A DNA stretch of 64,000 bases from Ferribacterium limneticum (GCF_020510625.1 NZ_CP075191.1:1650001-1714000); one strand, 5' to 3'. Numbered from the stretch's first letter, positions 50,301 through 60,673 are shown. Program-made: numbers and translations. Notes: generated from the letters alone by a model not told the origin.

Positions 50301-53300
50301 CGGGACACGCCAGCGTACGGTCGGTGGCGATCCGGCGACGGATCGCTATGCCCTTCCTTTGGGTGGGCAATTGATTATCAAGGATGCCGGGCAGCATTAC
50401 ACCGTCGCCAATCGCGATACGGCCAGCGAGGCCGAGAAGGATGACGCGTATCTCAGGGCGCAGATTGCCTTCGTCAAGGGGGCGGCGAATGCGGCGGCAG
50501 GGCTGAGCGCCGACGATGCTGCCGGGCCGCGCCTGGAGTTGTCTGAAAACCTGGTCGCCAACGGGTTTTCGCGCTTTAGTATTACCAGTGATGGGCGTAT
50601 CGATATTCCGGCAGAGATTGGCCTCAACCTCAGTGAGGGTGGGAGTTTCAGTGCTTCAGGTCGGCAGATTTATGTCGCTGGTGATATTTCCACTCCAGGG
50701 GGCAGTATCACTCTGACGACCCGGGATATGAGCCAGGCAGTCGGTGATTTCCCAACTGCGGTCGATGGGAGGTATTCGACATTGGTCCTGGCTTCGGGGG
50801 CAAAGCTGTCTACGGCTGGGCGCTGGGTCAATGATTTTCTTGACGGCAAGGCGAGCACGACTGCCAAGGCAATCAGTGGTGGCAGCGTTAGCTTGAAGTC
50901 TGCCTATGACCTGGATCTCGAAGCGGGAAGTCATATCGATGTGTCTGGCGGAGGCTGGGTCAGCACTGCCGGGACGGTGACGTCGGGCGATGCGGGTTCA
51001 ATTGCCCTTGAGAGTGGCTCGGGTTTCCAGCTCGATGGTGACAGCAGCCGCATCTTTCTCGACGGGACGCTATCCGGCTATGCGCTGGGCAAGGGCGGTA
51101 GTCTGAAAATGACGACAGCCAGCGTGGACTTCGTGGCGACAAATGATTTCGATCCGCTGAGCAAGGATTGGTCGCACGCCAGCCGCATGGCTGAAGGGCA
51201 GGTCGGTATTTCCCTAGACGAAGGAATCGTCGACAAAGGCGGCTTCTACAGTTTCGCCTTTGTCGGTCGTGATGCATTGACGGTCGGCAAAAAAATCACA
51301 CTCTCCCCCGATCCGTTGAACTGGTCGCTGGCCGAGGTGACGAGTGCACGTTATCAAGCGACGGGCAGCGCGATTTCAGGTTTTGCCAATACACGTGTGT
51401 TGCATTCTGATCGTCGCAGTGGGCCGACAAGCCTTTCTCTGGCAACCACCAACCTGTTGTTCGGTGACCTGCTGGTCAGTGAGAGTGCTTACCTTGGCGT
51501 TTCGCCCAAGGGCAGCATCAATCTGGAGTCGGCCGGTCAGTTGACCGTGCTGGGAACGCTGGAGGCCCCGGCGGGGAGTATCACGCTGAGCAGGGCCGCG
51601 ATTAGTGAGGCGCTCAAAAACAATTACACCAGTGACAAGCAGTCCGAATCGATTTATCTCGGTCCCAACGCCAAGCTTTTGGCAGAGGGAACAACAGTTC
51701 TTTCCACTGCCACCCGACAGGCGCTTGATGCCGGTGTGTCAGTCGAAAAATTGCTCCGGCAGGGACGTTACGTCGGTGAATTGGCTAGCGGTGGAACGAT
51801 TACCCTGGATGCAGGCCTCGGCTATGTCATAACTCGCGAGGGATCACTCATCGATGTTTCAGGGGCGACCGCTACATTGAATATTGCAGCGAATGCGGGC
51901 TCGGGTGTGAGCACTGCCGCCCGGACGGTTGGCAGTTCCGGTGGCGTGGTCAAGCTGGCCGCCCATGCAGGCATGTTCCTCGATGGCGGATATGATGCGG
52001 CTGGCGGCAAGGATGCGCTCGGCGGTGTTTTTTCGCTGAGTCTTGCTGCGGTCAAGAATGACATCAATCCCTGGGGGCTCCCCGAGGCGGCGACCGATGA
52101 CGAGTCTTTGGCGATTCGTGCGGCCCGAGTGCTGACGCTATATCAGTCGGCTGAGAAACATGCGGCACAGTGGCCGTCTGGCGTCAACGCAGCGGATTAT
52201 CTGGCCGGTAAAATTTCGCTTGATGCGGAACAGTTCAATGGCAAGGCGGCGCTTGATCTGGCGCCCCTGTTGGCTGGCGGTTTTGGTTCCTGGTACTTGA
52301 CCAGCCAGAATGAAATCCAGTTGTCTGGAGATGTCAATGCAAGCATCCAGAATCAATTGGTATTGAATGCGCCCCGTTTCTCCGCTGCAACGGATGCGAC
52401 CAATGCGACCTTGCGGGCTGCAGCGATCCAGATCGGTAATTCCAACTCCGTCGAAGCCGTGTCCGATAGCGACAAGTTGCTGGATATCGAGGCGGTGTCT
52501 ACCGGGAGCGGCCAAGTATCATTCCATGCCCGGGATATTGGGCTGCTCGGGGCTTTCGGCTGGAGCGGCTTTGCCGAGAGCAAGTTCGTCAGTAGCGGTG
52601 CAATCCATTTCGATAGCACCAACAACGAGGGAACAAACCGATCCGGGGGGCGCAACTACAACGGCTTGATGAGCGCGAGCGGTTATCTCGAATTTTCGGC
52701 GGCCCGGCTCAGTCCATCGACTTACAGCGATTTCAAGGTCGATGTCCTGTCCGATCCCAAGGGCAGCATAGCCATTACCCGCCCGGTCGGTGCTTATGCC
52801 GATGTTTCCCTGTCGCCGGCCGGACGCCTGGAATTCGCTGCCGCCACCATTACCCATGATGGAACCGTGACGGCGCCGCTTGGCGAGATCGTCTTCAGCG
52901 CTCCGGGAGGCTCGGTTACGCTGGGTTCGACCAGCAAGACATCGGTTGCCGCTGATCGCGACTTGCTTTTCGGCTACACGCTGGAATCGGGCGGCACCTG
53001 GAACTACAACGGCGTGGAGGTTACATCCTTGCCGGCCAAGAGCGTCGTCGTCGATGGCGCGGACACGAAGATTGTCTCGGGCGCGGAGATCGACTTGTCG
53101 GGTGGTGGCGAGGCCCTGGCCTGGGAATTTACCGCTGGTCCCGGCGGCAAGAAGGATGTGCTGGCGGGCAGTGCCGACACTTATGCCATTGTGCCTAACT
53201 GGAGCGGTTTCTCGGCCACGGACAGCCAGTTGCAGAATGGCTACCTGATCGACAGTGCTGGTGGACTTTCGTCAGTCAAGGCTGGTGATCGGATCGAGTT

Positions 53301-56300
53301 GGGCAAGAATCCTTACGGTCTGAGCGGAAGTTACGTGTTGCTACCAGCACGTTATGCAGTGCTTCCGGGTGCTTATCTGGTGACCGTGAAAGCGAGCAAC
53401 AACGCAACGCTCGGCGGTGCATTGCAGCAAGCCGATGGAACATGGCTGGTGTCCGGCCAGCGTCTGGCCGTCAATCAGGATGGATCGACTACCGCCTATG
53501 GCAATCAGTCGTTGACGCTGGAACTGGCCAGCAGTGCCAAAGTTGCCGATCGGGCCAAGTACGTCCTGACGACAGCAACGCAATTCTTCTATGACAAGTC
53601 GGATAGTCTTGCGGGCGATGCTGGCCGCCTGGCTGCAATTGGACGGGAGAGCCTGGTCTTCGATCCGGCGGTCGTCGCCATGCGGCAGGCCGAAATTGTC
53701 GCGGAGGACGGTCGGAAACGGGCGGGCCTGGGCATGCAACTGGATCTCGCCGCACCCAAGCTGATGGTCAGCGATTCGGCTTCGGCACCGGACAAAACCT
53801 GGTCGCGAATCGATCAGGAAAAACTGAATGCGCTGGGGGTGTCCAGCCTCCTGCTGGGCGGGGTTCGCACGGTCACTGACGGCAAGACGCACATCGAAAC
53901 CTTGGCTGATAGTCTGCAGGTGGCCAACACCGCGTCGGCTCTGGTGGCCAATGAAATCATGCTGACGGCGAATCAGGACGTGACCGTCACAGCGAAGAGC
54001 AAAGTCGAGTCGATTGGCGAAGGTGTGGCGCGGAACATTGTGCTTTCCGGCGATGGCGCTTTCATGCGTGTCGCGGAAAGCGGACAGGCTGTAGTGACCC
54101 GTGACGGTACCGTAGCCAAAACTGCGGGTGATCTGTTCGTCGAAGCGACTGCGTCGGTGGCCGGGCGCGCGCTGTACTTCGATGCAACGAACAAGAACGT
54201 GTTGAGTGGCGAGATCATGCTCGGGAAACGGATGGCTGATGGCGGGCGCGATGGTCACGGTGCGGTGGCCATTGGCGCCGGGCGCATTAACGTCGTTGGT
54301 GACGACAGCATACCGACGGAAGGTCTGACGCTGAGCAACAGCGATCTGGCCAGGTTTGCCTTGGCCGACGAGATCCGCTTGTCCAGCTACACGACGCTCG
54401 ATTTCTACGGCAATGCGGAACTGGGCACTGAAAGCCTCAATCGACTGGTCCTCGCCTCAGCTGGCCTGGCTGGCCGTGGCGCAGAAGACTCTACGGCTTC
54501 GATCAAGGCTGATACAGTGGTTTTCGAGAATATTGATCCGGCCAACGTCAAATTCTCTGTTCCTGACGGACAGTCATTAGGTAAAGGCAAACTGGATATC
54601 GCTGCCAGGACGGTTGAGTTCGGCGGGAATGCGACGTCGACGGATGCAGATGATGGAACTGCCTCGATGCGCAAGAGCGAGACTGCCGGCTTTACGCTGG
54701 GCGGTTTTGATAGCGTTTCCGTGACGGCCAGCAAGGAACTTCGTTTTTCCGGAACGGGCGTAACCAAGGCCGAAAACTCAGCCGGTAGCGGCAGCGGCGT
54801 TGCTCTGAATATTGACGCCGGGCGCGTGGTTACCGTTGGTACGGCCGATCATCTGCTGCTGTCTACCGGCAAGACGACCGTTAAGGGCGGAAGTGAGGCA
54901 ACCGGTGATGCAGGTTTGGGTGGCAGCCTTGAATTGCGTGGCAAGGCGATTGACGTATCGGGGCGCATTGAGACGCCGGCGGGCAAACTGACGCTGCGTG
55001 CAACGGGTAGCCAGGCCGACGGCGGTGTGCTAGTGAGCGATGGAGCAGTGCTGGCAGCCGAAGGACGCAAGGTGGCTTTCGACGATACGTTTGCTTATGC
55101 GCCGGGCGGCAGCATCGTTCTGAAGGCGGATGCCGGTGATGTCAGCGTGAAAGAAGGCGCGCGCGTTTCAGTTGCGGCAAATCCGGATGGCGGCGATGCC
55201 GGCAGCCTGACACTGGAGGCTGTGGCCGGGACGGTATTCGTCGGCAAGGAGACGCTTCTGGCGTCGGCCAAGGCAGGGGCCGCGCAAGGAAAACTGAAGG
55301 TTGATGCGACTTCTCTGAAGGGCGATACGGCCGAAACTGCTTCTGACAATCTCGATGCCCTGGTTAACGCGACGCTTCAGGGAGCGTCACGCCAGTTTGG
55401 GGGCAGTTGGGATATTCGCCAGCGTGTTGGTGACCTCGCCTTGAGCAAATCGCTGGTGGCGGCCGATGTACTTCTGGCGACGGACCAGGGGGGGATTTCC
55501 ATCGCCAAGGGTTCGAGCATTGATGCCTCGGGCCCCAAGGGCGGACGGATTGCACTTTACAGTCGCAACGGCGATGTGAGTCTGGGCGGGAATTTGCTGG
55601 CCGTGGGCCAGGAGTTCATCGCCGATGCCAACAATGCCGGGACGCGCGGCGAAGGCGGAACGGTGATCCTGAGTGCCAGCGGTTCCGGCAAGGTGATTAC
55701 TGACAAGGACAGCGTGATCAATGTCGCTACCGCGACGCGCAAGGTGGTGAAGGCTGACGGTAGCGAGGTGACGGAATACAGCAAGGCCAAGGGCGGCAAA
55801 GTGACGTTGCGTGGCGAGGTGAATCTGACACAGGCTGATTGGCTGGACAAACTGCCGATTTCCCATGCGGGCAAGATTTCCGGTGCCTCTGATGTGGCGG
55901 CGGAGTTCTATTACACCGAAACCGGAACGTCTCTGGACACGGGGGATTCGAGCGGTTCAAGCATTGGGCTGAACAGTATCAATAGCACGCTGGCCAGCAG
56001 CTTTACGGAGAAGAACCTGGAAACCCTGAGGAAGAGCCTGGGCTTCACCAACGCAGCAGTAGAGCATATCCGGCCTGGCGTTGAAATCGTCACACCGGAC
56101 GATTCCACTGGTGATTTCACGATCAGCGCCAATCTGGCATTCAATACGCTGCGCTTTGGTGCTGAGCAGGAGGCCGGCGCATTGACCATTCGTGCTGCCG
56201 GTGACCTGAAAGTGAACGGTACATTGAGCGACGGGTTTGTTCCCCAGGACTCGAACGTGTCGGACATGACTGTACGTGACGCAATACCGGGTCAGTCCGG

Positions 56301-58866
56301 TCAGTCGTGGTCGTTCAACCTGGTGGCTGGAGCGGACCGTCAGGCTGCCAATCCGTTGGCCACTCAGGCGCTGCCTGTCGATGCATCTGACGTATCAGGT
56401 AGCCTGATCATGAAAAGCAATGCGATCATCCGGACCGGAACGGGTGACATCGCCCTGGCCGCACGTCGTGACATCGTCCTGAATAAGGGGGCGGCGGTCT
56501 ATACGGCTGGCGTCTCGGCTGCCGCCGATTCCTTGAGCAATTTCACGCCTTATGACGGCGATGGCACGTTCGCACCGGTCTTTCTATCAGGGGGGGGCGA
56601 TATCCGATTGGTCGCCGGTGAGCGCATCTCCATGGAAAGTACTACCAACCGGCATATCAACCAGTGGTTGTACCGGCTGGGTAACGATACAGTCGACACC
56701 CAGTGGTGGGCACGAATCGGGGCATTCCAGGAGGGTGTTGCGGCATTCGGCGGCGGGGATATTTCGGTTAGTGCGGGCACCGAAATCAATAATCTGACCG
56801 TGGTCATTCCAACCAATGGACGGGTGCCCAGTCTCAATGGGGAGAGCCTGCCAGAGAGCGCCGTCGTGCAGGGCGGCGGCGACCTGAGCGTCTATACGCC
56901 CGGAACGATCACCGGCGGCCTCTATTACGTTGAAACCGGTACGCTGAATATTGAGGCTGGATCGCTCTCTTCAAATGTTGGCCTGGCGATGGGCGATACA
57001 GAGGCTCACATCGTTGCCACCGGAAATATTGAGTTGGGCAACGTCTTCAATCCGCTGTGGGTGCAGGCTCAGCCCAAGAAGCCAAATGGTACAACGAACG
57101 AGAATTCGTTCTACAAGTCCAATAGCGTGCGTATCGGAACCTATGGGGACGATACTGCGCTGGACGTCGTTTCGATTGCCGGCGATGTTGCATTGAATGC
57201 GGAATCATCGTTTTATGGGATTGATGATGCCGAAGCCGGAATGCTGATGCCGTCTCAAGTTGAGGTGGTATCGCTCAATGGCAGTATCGATGTCAAAAAT
57301 CTCTCTCAGGCCCCCGGGACACACGGGCAACTCGATTTGCTCGCTAGTCAATCAATCACACTGGAGAATCCGATTGTCCAGCTTGACCTGCCGTCCTATT
57401 TGCTTCCCAGCCTCAGCAACCCGATCAGGAATGCGGGTGCGAATGGCCGCAGCAGCTTCTGGTTGAGCAGTTATGCGACTGACGGGGCTGCACGGGAGAT
57501 GCATTCGGAGAGCCTCTGGCATGCAGAGGACTATGAAGCATCCCGCTTGATCGCATTGAATGGCGATATCGTCGGTAATAAAAATCTGGGTTCGGAATCG
57601 CGCTTCAATGAGGCCGTGCATATCAAGGCTGGCGGCGATCTCGAGAATGTCCAGGTTGATGTTCAGCATGCTCATGCCTCCGATGTGAGTACGCTTGAAG
57701 CGGGTGGCAGCATTCTGTTCGAGGCTACCAGGATGGTAGCTGGCCTGGTAACCGATCCCGCAGTTGGCATCCGGGTGGGTGGGCCGGGGGCAATCGAACT
57801 GATCGCCGGGGAAAGTGTCGATCTGGCTGATACCCAAGGGGTAGTTACTCGCGGCAATCTGGATAACCCCTATCTCGCTGAGGAGGGAAGTTCGATTCTT
57901 GTGGCCGCTGGCGGAAAACCGGACTATGAAGCCCTGAGGGCCTATCTCGGCGCCGGGCCCGAGGTAGGGAATGCGGCGCTGCGTGATCAGTTTTTCGTGG
58001 CTTTGAGAGCTATCGGTCGCGAAGCCGAGAGCAGCGGGAACAAGGCCCTGTACAACAAGGCGCGGGCACTGGCCGATGCGTTCTTGCCTGATAGCAAGAC
58101 GGGAAATAGCGACATCCGTCTTTCGGTGAGCCAGATCAAGACCGAGCAGGGTGGAGATATTCATCTGCTGGCGCCGGACGGCAGCATCATTGTTGGTGTG
58201 GCAGCCCCGACAAAGACGAAAAAGCCGTCTGCTCAAGGCATATTTACCGTTAATGGAGGCAATATTTTTGCCTTTGTCGAGCGGGATTTTTTGGTCAATC
58301 AGTCACGGGGCTTCTCGCTGGATGGCGGCGACATCATGGTATTCGCCAATCGCGGCATCATTGACGCCGGCAGTGGTTCGAAGACGGCTGCTTCGACGCC
58401 GCCGCCTGTTCTGGTCATTCGTGATGGCCAGATCGTTCTCGATACCTCCAATTCGATTTCCGGTTCGGGTATCGGCGTACTTGCTTCACGCGACGATACC
58501 ACAGCCAGCGACATGGACCTGTTTGCGCCCGAGGGGTCGATTGATGCCGGTGATGCGGGTCTGCGCAGTACGGGCAACATCACGCTCGGTGCGCGCGTCA
58601 TTCTCAATGCCAGCAACATTCAAGCGGCTGGTGCAGTGACCGGGGCGCCTGCACCGGTGACTGCTGCCGCACCGGTTGCCGCTGTTACCAATCCCACCAA
58701 CAACGAAAACAAGGCCCTCGAAGACGCAGCGCCGGCAGCCGGCAAGCGTGATGGTGCGGGCGGCATGTTGACGGTCGAGGTGCTGGATAGCGAGCCGGCA
58801 GCCGACCCCGCCACCCTTGATGACGAAGAGCGCAAGCGCAAGGCGCGTGCACGTGCGGCCGGGTAG
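47308..58866 (+). CDS. Giant TpsA exoprotein (filamentous-haemagglutinin family), 3852 residues
   Basis: It starts with an extended signal peptide (MNHGIYRLVFNVERNAWVAVAEFVRGRGKKS) then a hydrophobic core to about residue 53, and a TPS secretion domain (about 60-270) with LNWDSFNVGGQAAVEY, NRIWSNDPSQIMGRLSAPGKELYFINQNGILFGNGAQVNVGGLVASSLNM. A second, similar motif set occurs at about 373-463. The remainder is repetitive parallel beta-helix-like sequence (Gly, Ser, Ala, Val, Asp, with recurring GG-x-x-x-L and DVSG repeats). It ends TVEVLDSEPAADPATLDDEERKRKARARAAG; no PEP-CTERM or LPXTG is seen, so retention must be by other means. It is probably an adhesin or matrix fibre exported by TpsB 40 bp upstream. 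AGGAG precedes the ATG. Confidence 0.92.
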   Translation: MNHGIYRLVFNVERNAWVAVAEFVRGRGKKSARKQVAAVILGVAAAGAGVALAAPPIPPSLSALPVPSSGSRPFVFHGTVTGGAPTTAMVNGINTMTVPTASRTVGLNWDSFNVGGQAAVEYTGEALRILNRIWSNDPSQIMGRLSAPGKELYFINQNGILFGNGAQVNVGGLVASSLNMTDAMASKLLNNGLPSSRGDSLEFVWDGSASGFEAGYVMLDAGARITTSTGGKVVLIAPKTVENLGLIESGGGGEAILAAGGKVILTVPDDPNLRGLLVETQSVAGRDTLGNTVALDGSVTNNQVTDADGVVQRGRIDMGKDGVVTLAALVVNQKGIVNATRAVNLNGTTMLISGSGTTETERLTINQRGTVAEIDWASGFNVAAGTKVEFVQSAAGSTAYNIIYDPNWKLPDDSLFVSTAGRSNIDGAIVANGQLVFVNEKGFNFGASARVSANSFVASGLGMNRSLLTTGLLGQTDVTKRAFYLYESPTVTFKEGEDTAQKFEDALSAFRQASVTVAAGAQIESLENGYVILAGSQVNQGGTILAGRTTQTDSSGNPVYKGGQVVLAAGADLYLKPGFSSAYRGFSAEVNPLVALRTHKYQRNADGSLKLNSSGKPTLVSDGTPIWFALSRGELNANRVSNTGTVRAALGDITLVGNEIIQAGTLWASTSAVANGSIHLNARDMLNTSGSGVPTVLNTFYRQYDEQGIVASTGTSLTSSISDVTTFIAGSEGGTLSFADGSSTVVAIDGSDGRTLTSDQTFVLSSIEALAKKIVIGDADIEAKAGRIQFRASDAFSEFNAFGVDGVSVPQDAAASGVGIYVADGARIDASGTSASKAVSDLFVRVELRGDELADNTVQRNGALRGETAWVDVRDSVSIANIDGWINAIGQTVNELASTGGTISIGSLGSVVVKSGAELNVSGGRIDYSAGTVKESMAITFSGQRYRLNDAPTSAAYAGLVTQTHQEAAYVEGKSAGTVEVVGHNLAVDGNLVAKTTVGTRQRTVGGDPATDRYALPLGGQLIIKDAGQHYTVANRDTASEAEKDDAYLRAQIAFVKGAANAAAGLSADDAAGPRLELSENLVANGFSRFSITSDGRIDIPAEIGLNLSEGGSFSASGRQIYVAGDISTPGGSITLTTRDMSQAVGDFPTAVDGRYSTLVLASGAKLSTAGRWVNDFLDGKASTTAKAISGGSVSLKSAYDLDLEAGSHIDVSGGGWVSTAGTVTSGDAGSIALESGSGFQLDGDSSRIFLDGTLSGYALGKGGSLKMTTASVDFVATNDFDPLSKDWSHASRMAEGQVGISLDEGIVDKGGFYSFAFVGRDALTVGKKITLSPDPLNWSLAEVTSARYQATGSAISGFANTRVLHSDRRSGPTSLSLATTNLLFGDLLVSESAYLGVSPKGSINLESAGQLTVLGTLEAPAGSITLSRAAISEALKNNYTSDKQSESIYLGPNAKLLAEGTTVLSTATRQALDAGVSVEKLLRQGRYVGELASGGTITLDAGLGYVITREGSLIDVSGATATLNIAANAGSGVSTAARTVGSSGGVVKLAAHAGMFLDGGYDAAGGKDALGGVFSLSLAAVKNDINPWGLPEAATDDESLAIRAARVLTLYQSAEKHAAQWPSGVNAADYLAGKISLDAEQFNGKAALDLAPLLAGGFGSWYLTSQNEIQLSGDVNASIQNQLVLNAPRFSAATDATNATLRAAAIQIGNSNSVEAVSDSDKLLDIEAVSTGSGQVSFHARDIGLLGAFGWSGFAESKFVSSGAIHFDSTNNEGTNRSGGRNYNGLMSASGYLEFSAARLSPSTYSDFKVDVLSDPKGSIAITRPVGAYADVSLSPAGRLEFAAATITHDGTVTAPLGEIVFSAPGGSVTLGSTSKTSVAADRDLLFGYTLESGGTWNYNGVEVTSLPAKSVVVDGADTKIVSGAEIDLSGGGEALAWEFTAGPGGKKDVLAGSADTYAIVPNWSGFSATDSQLQNGYLIDSAGGLSSVKAGDRIELGKNPYGLSGSYVLLPARYAVLPGAYLVTVKASNNATLGGALQQADGTWLVSGQRLAVNQDGSTTAYGNQSLTLELASSAKVADRAKYVLTTATQFFYDKSDSLAGDAGRLAAIGRESLVFDPAVVAMRQAEIVAEDGRKRAGLGMQLDLAAPKLMVSDSASAPDKTWSRIDQEKLNALGVSSLLLGGVRTVTDGKTHIETLADSLQVANTASALVANEIMLTANQDVTVTAKSKVESIGEGVARNIVLSGDGAFMRVAESGQAVVTRDGTVAKTAGDLFVEATASVAGRALYFDATNKNVLSGEIMLGKRMADGGRDGHGAVAIGAGRINVVGDDSIPTEGLTLSNSDLARFALADEIRLSSYTTLDFYGNAELGTESLNRLVLASAGLAGRGAEDSTASIKADTVVFENIDPANVKFSVPDGQSLGKGKLDIAARTVEFGGNATSTDADDGTASMRKSETAGFTLGGFDSVSVTASKELRFSGTGVTKAENSAGSGSGVALNIDAGRVVTVGTADHLLLSTGKTTVKGGSEATGDAGLGGSLELRGKAIDVSGRIETPAGKLTLRATGSQADGGVLVSDGAVLAAEGRKVAFDDTFAYAPGGSIVLKADAGDVSVKEGARVSVAANPDGGDAGSLTLEAVAGTVFVGKETLLASAKAGAAQGKLKVDATSLKGDTAETASDNLDALVNATLQGASRQFGGSWDIRQRVGDLALSKSLVAADVLLATDQGGISIAKGSSIDASGPKGGRIALYSRNGDVSLGGNLLAVGQEFIADANNAGTRGEGGTVILSASGSGKVITDKDSVINVATATRKVVKADGSEVTEYSKAKGGKVTLRGEVNLTQADWLDKLPISHAGKISGASDVAAEFYYTETGTSLDTGDSSGSSIGLNSINSTLASSFTEKNLETLRKSLGFTNAAVEHIRPGVEIVTPDDSTGDFTISANLAFNTLRFGAEQEAGALTIRAAGDLKVNGTLSDGFVPQDSNVSDMTVRDAIPGQSGQSWSFNLVAGADRQAANPLATQALPVDASDVSGSLIMKSNAIIRTGTGDIALAARRDIVLNKGAAVYTAGVSAAADSLSNFTPYDGDGTFAPVFLSGGGDIRLVAGERISMESTTNRHINQWLYRLGNDTVDTQWWARIGAFQEGVAAFGGGDISVSAGTEINNLTVVIPTNGRVPSLNGESLPESAVVQGGGDLSVYTPGTITGGLYYVETGTLNIEAGSLSSNVGLAMGDTEAHIVATGNIELGNVFNPLWVQAQPKKPNGTTNENSFYKSNSVRIGTYGDDTALDVVSIAGDVALNAESSFYGIDDAEAGMLMPSQVEVVSLNGSIDVKNLSQAPGTHGQLDLLASQSITLENPIVQLDLPSYLLPSLSNPIRNAGANGRSSFWLSSYATDGAAREMHSESLWHAEDYEASRLIALNGDIVGNKNLGSESRFNEAVHIKAGGDLENVQVDVQHAHASDVSTLEAGGSILFEATRMVAGLVTDPAVGIRVGGPGAIELIAGESVDLADTQGVVTRGNLDNPYLAEEGSSILVAAGGKPDYEALRAYLGAGPEVGNAALRDQFFVALRAIGREAESSGNKALYNKARALADAFLPDSKTGNSDIRLSVSQIKTEQGGDIHLLAPDGSIIVGVAAPTKTKKPSAQGIFTVNGGNIFAFVERDFLVNQSRGFSLDGGDIMVFANRGIIDAGSGSKTAASTPPPVLVIRDGQIVLDTSNSISGSGIGVLASRDDTTASDMDLFAPEGSIDAGDAGLRSTGNITLGARVILNASNIQAAGAVTGAPAPVTAAAPVAAVTNPTNNENKALEDAAPAAGKRDGAGGMLTVEVLDSEPAADPATLDDEERKRKARARAAG

Positions 58867-58924
58867 CACGGCTGTAAAAATCAAAATTCATAATTGATCG
58901 ATCAACCCAACAACCTTGAAGACG

Positions 58925-60658
58925 ATGAGAAACTTTGCACACTGGATGATGGCGGCGGCGAGCCTGTTTGCCCTGAATGCACACGCGGCGGACGGCTTCA
59001 ATCCGGACGACTGGAAACACAAGCAGAAGACCGTGATCGACACGACGGCCGAGGGCGTCGAACTGAAGCAGGGCGCTGCCCAGTTGCCGCTGGCCTTGCG
59101 CCTGCATACCGGGAATTTTGCCTTTGCCGAAGCCAAACCGGACGGTAGCGATCTGCGCGTGACGGCCGCCGACGGCAAGACGCCGTTGCGCTTCCATATT
59201 GAAAAGTACGATGCGACCAACGAACTGGCGGTGATCTGGGTACAACAGCCCAAGCTGGCACCGTCGGCCAAGACGGACGCGGTCAACCTGCTGTGGGGTA
59301 ACGACAAGGCCTCTGCCGCCAGCGATGCCAAGGGCAGCTACGATGCGGCCCAGAACCTGGTGCTGCATTTCTCCGACAACGGCCCGGTGCGCGATGCGAC
59401 GGGGAATGGCAATCACCCGCGCGACTTCACCACCAAGCCTGTAGCAGGCCCGCTCGGCGATGCGGCCAGCCTGGACGGCAGCAGCACGCTGGTCGTTCCG
59501 GCCTCGCCTTCGTTGAAGCTGGTGACGGCCAATGGCCTGACCTTCACGGCGTGGATCAAGCCGGTGGCCAATGCTGCCGGCACGCTGTTCCAGCAGGGCG
59601 AAGGCGGCAAGGGTCTGGCCCTGGCCGTCAAGGGCGGCAAGCTGGTGGCCGTGGTCAATGGCAAGGAATTCCCGTCGAAAGCGACGGTACTGGCCGATAC
59701 CTGGCAGCACGTGGCGATGACGCTGATCGGCGGCAAGCTGACCTTCTACATGGAAGGCGCCGAAGCCGGCACGGCTGATATCGCGCTCGACGACACTGCT
59801 GGCGACATCCAGATCGCTGCCGGTTTCCGTGGCGAACTGGACGAAGTGACGCTGGCCGCGACCTCGCGTTCGGCCGACTACATCAAGGCTCTGCACGGCA
59901 GCCAGCAGCCGGACAGCCCGATGCTCGGCGCCGAGGATGAGGGCGGTGGCGAAGCTGCCTCCTACGTCGGCATCCTGCTCGGCGCGCTGACGGTGGACGG
60001 CTGGATCGTCATCGGCATTCTGGCCGTGATGGGCGTCATCAGCCTGGCCGTGATGGTGGGCAAGACCCTGTTCCTGGGCAAGGCGGAGAAGGCCAACGAC
60101 GCCTTCCTCAACCGCTTCCGCGACAACCCGCGCAAGCTGCTGCGCCCGGATTCGCTGGATACCAAGGCGATTTCGGAAGACGAGGCGATGCGCCATTCAA
60201 CGATCTTCCGTCTGTACAAGATCGGCATCCAGGAAATGCACCACCGCTTTGATACCCAGACCAAGAGCGGTGATGAAAACAAGCTTTCCGATGCCGCGCT
60301 CAACTCGATCCGCGCCGCCATGGATGCTGCCATGGTCCGCGAGAACCAGCGCCTGAACAGCCAAATCGTGCTGCTCACCATCGCCATTTCCGGCGGCCCC
60401 TTCCTTGGCCTGCTCGGCACCGTGGTCGGCGTCATGATCACCTTCGCGGCGATTGCCGCGGCCGGCGACGTCAATGTGAACTCCATCGCGCCGGGTATTG
60501 CCGCGGCGCTGGTCGCCACCGTGGCCGGTCTGGCCGTGGCAATTCCCGCCCTGTTCGGCTACAACTGGCTGGCGATCAAGATCAAGAACGTCTCGGCCGA
60601 CACCCAGGTGTTCGCCGACGAGTTCCTGACCAAGTCGGCCGAGCTGTACGCGGTCTAA
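58925..60658 (+). CDS. ExbB/TolQ-type proton channel fused to a periplasmic DUF2341/LamG-like domain
   Basis: The 577-residue protein has a signal peptide (MRNFAHWMMAAASLFALNAHA), a DUF2341-like beta domain (about 25-140) and a LamG/concanavalin-like domain (about 155-310: DAASLDGSSTLVVPASPSLKLVTANGLTFTAWIKP ... ADTWQHVAMTLIGGKLTFYMEG ... GFRGELDEVTLA). A helix near 345-375 (VGILLGALTVDGWIVIGILAVMGVISLAVMVG) starts a MotA/TolQ/ExbB domain ending GPFLGLLGTVVGVMITFAAIAAAGDVNVNSIAPGIAAALVATVAGLAVAIPALFGYNWL. It would conduct protons with the two ExbD subunits and power TonB. The extra lectin-like domain faces the periplasm. ATG 58925 is preferred to a TTG nine bases earlier. Confidence 0.88.
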   Translation: MRNFAHWMMAAASLFALNAHAADGFNPDDWKHKQKTVIDTTAEGVELKQGAAQLPLALRLHTGNFAFAEAKPDGSDLRVTAADGKTPLRFHIEKYDATNELAVIWVQQPKLAPSAKTDAVNLLWGNDKASAASDAKGSYDAAQNLVLHFSDNGPVRDATGNGNHPRDFTTKPVAGPLGDAASLDGSSTLVVPASPSLKLVTANGLTFTAWIKPVANAAGTLFQQGEGGKGLALAVKGGKLVAVVNGKEFPSKATVLADTWQHVAMTLIGGKLTFYMEGAEAGTADIALDDTAGDIQIAAGFRGELDEVTLAATSRSADYIKALHGSQQPDSPMLGAEDEGGGEAASYVGILLGALTVDGWIVIGILAVMGVISLAVMVGKTLFLGKAEKANDAFLNRFRDNPRKLLRPDSLDTKAISEDEAMRHSTIFRLYKIGIQEMHHRFDTQTKSGDENKLSDAALNSIRAAMDAAMVRENQRLNSQIVLLTIAISGGPFLGLLGTVVGVMITFAAIAAAGDVNVNSIAPGIAAALVATVAGLAVAIPALFGYNWLAIKIKNVSADTQVFADEFLTKSAELYAV

Positions 60659-60673
60659 GCGGGATCGAGCACG

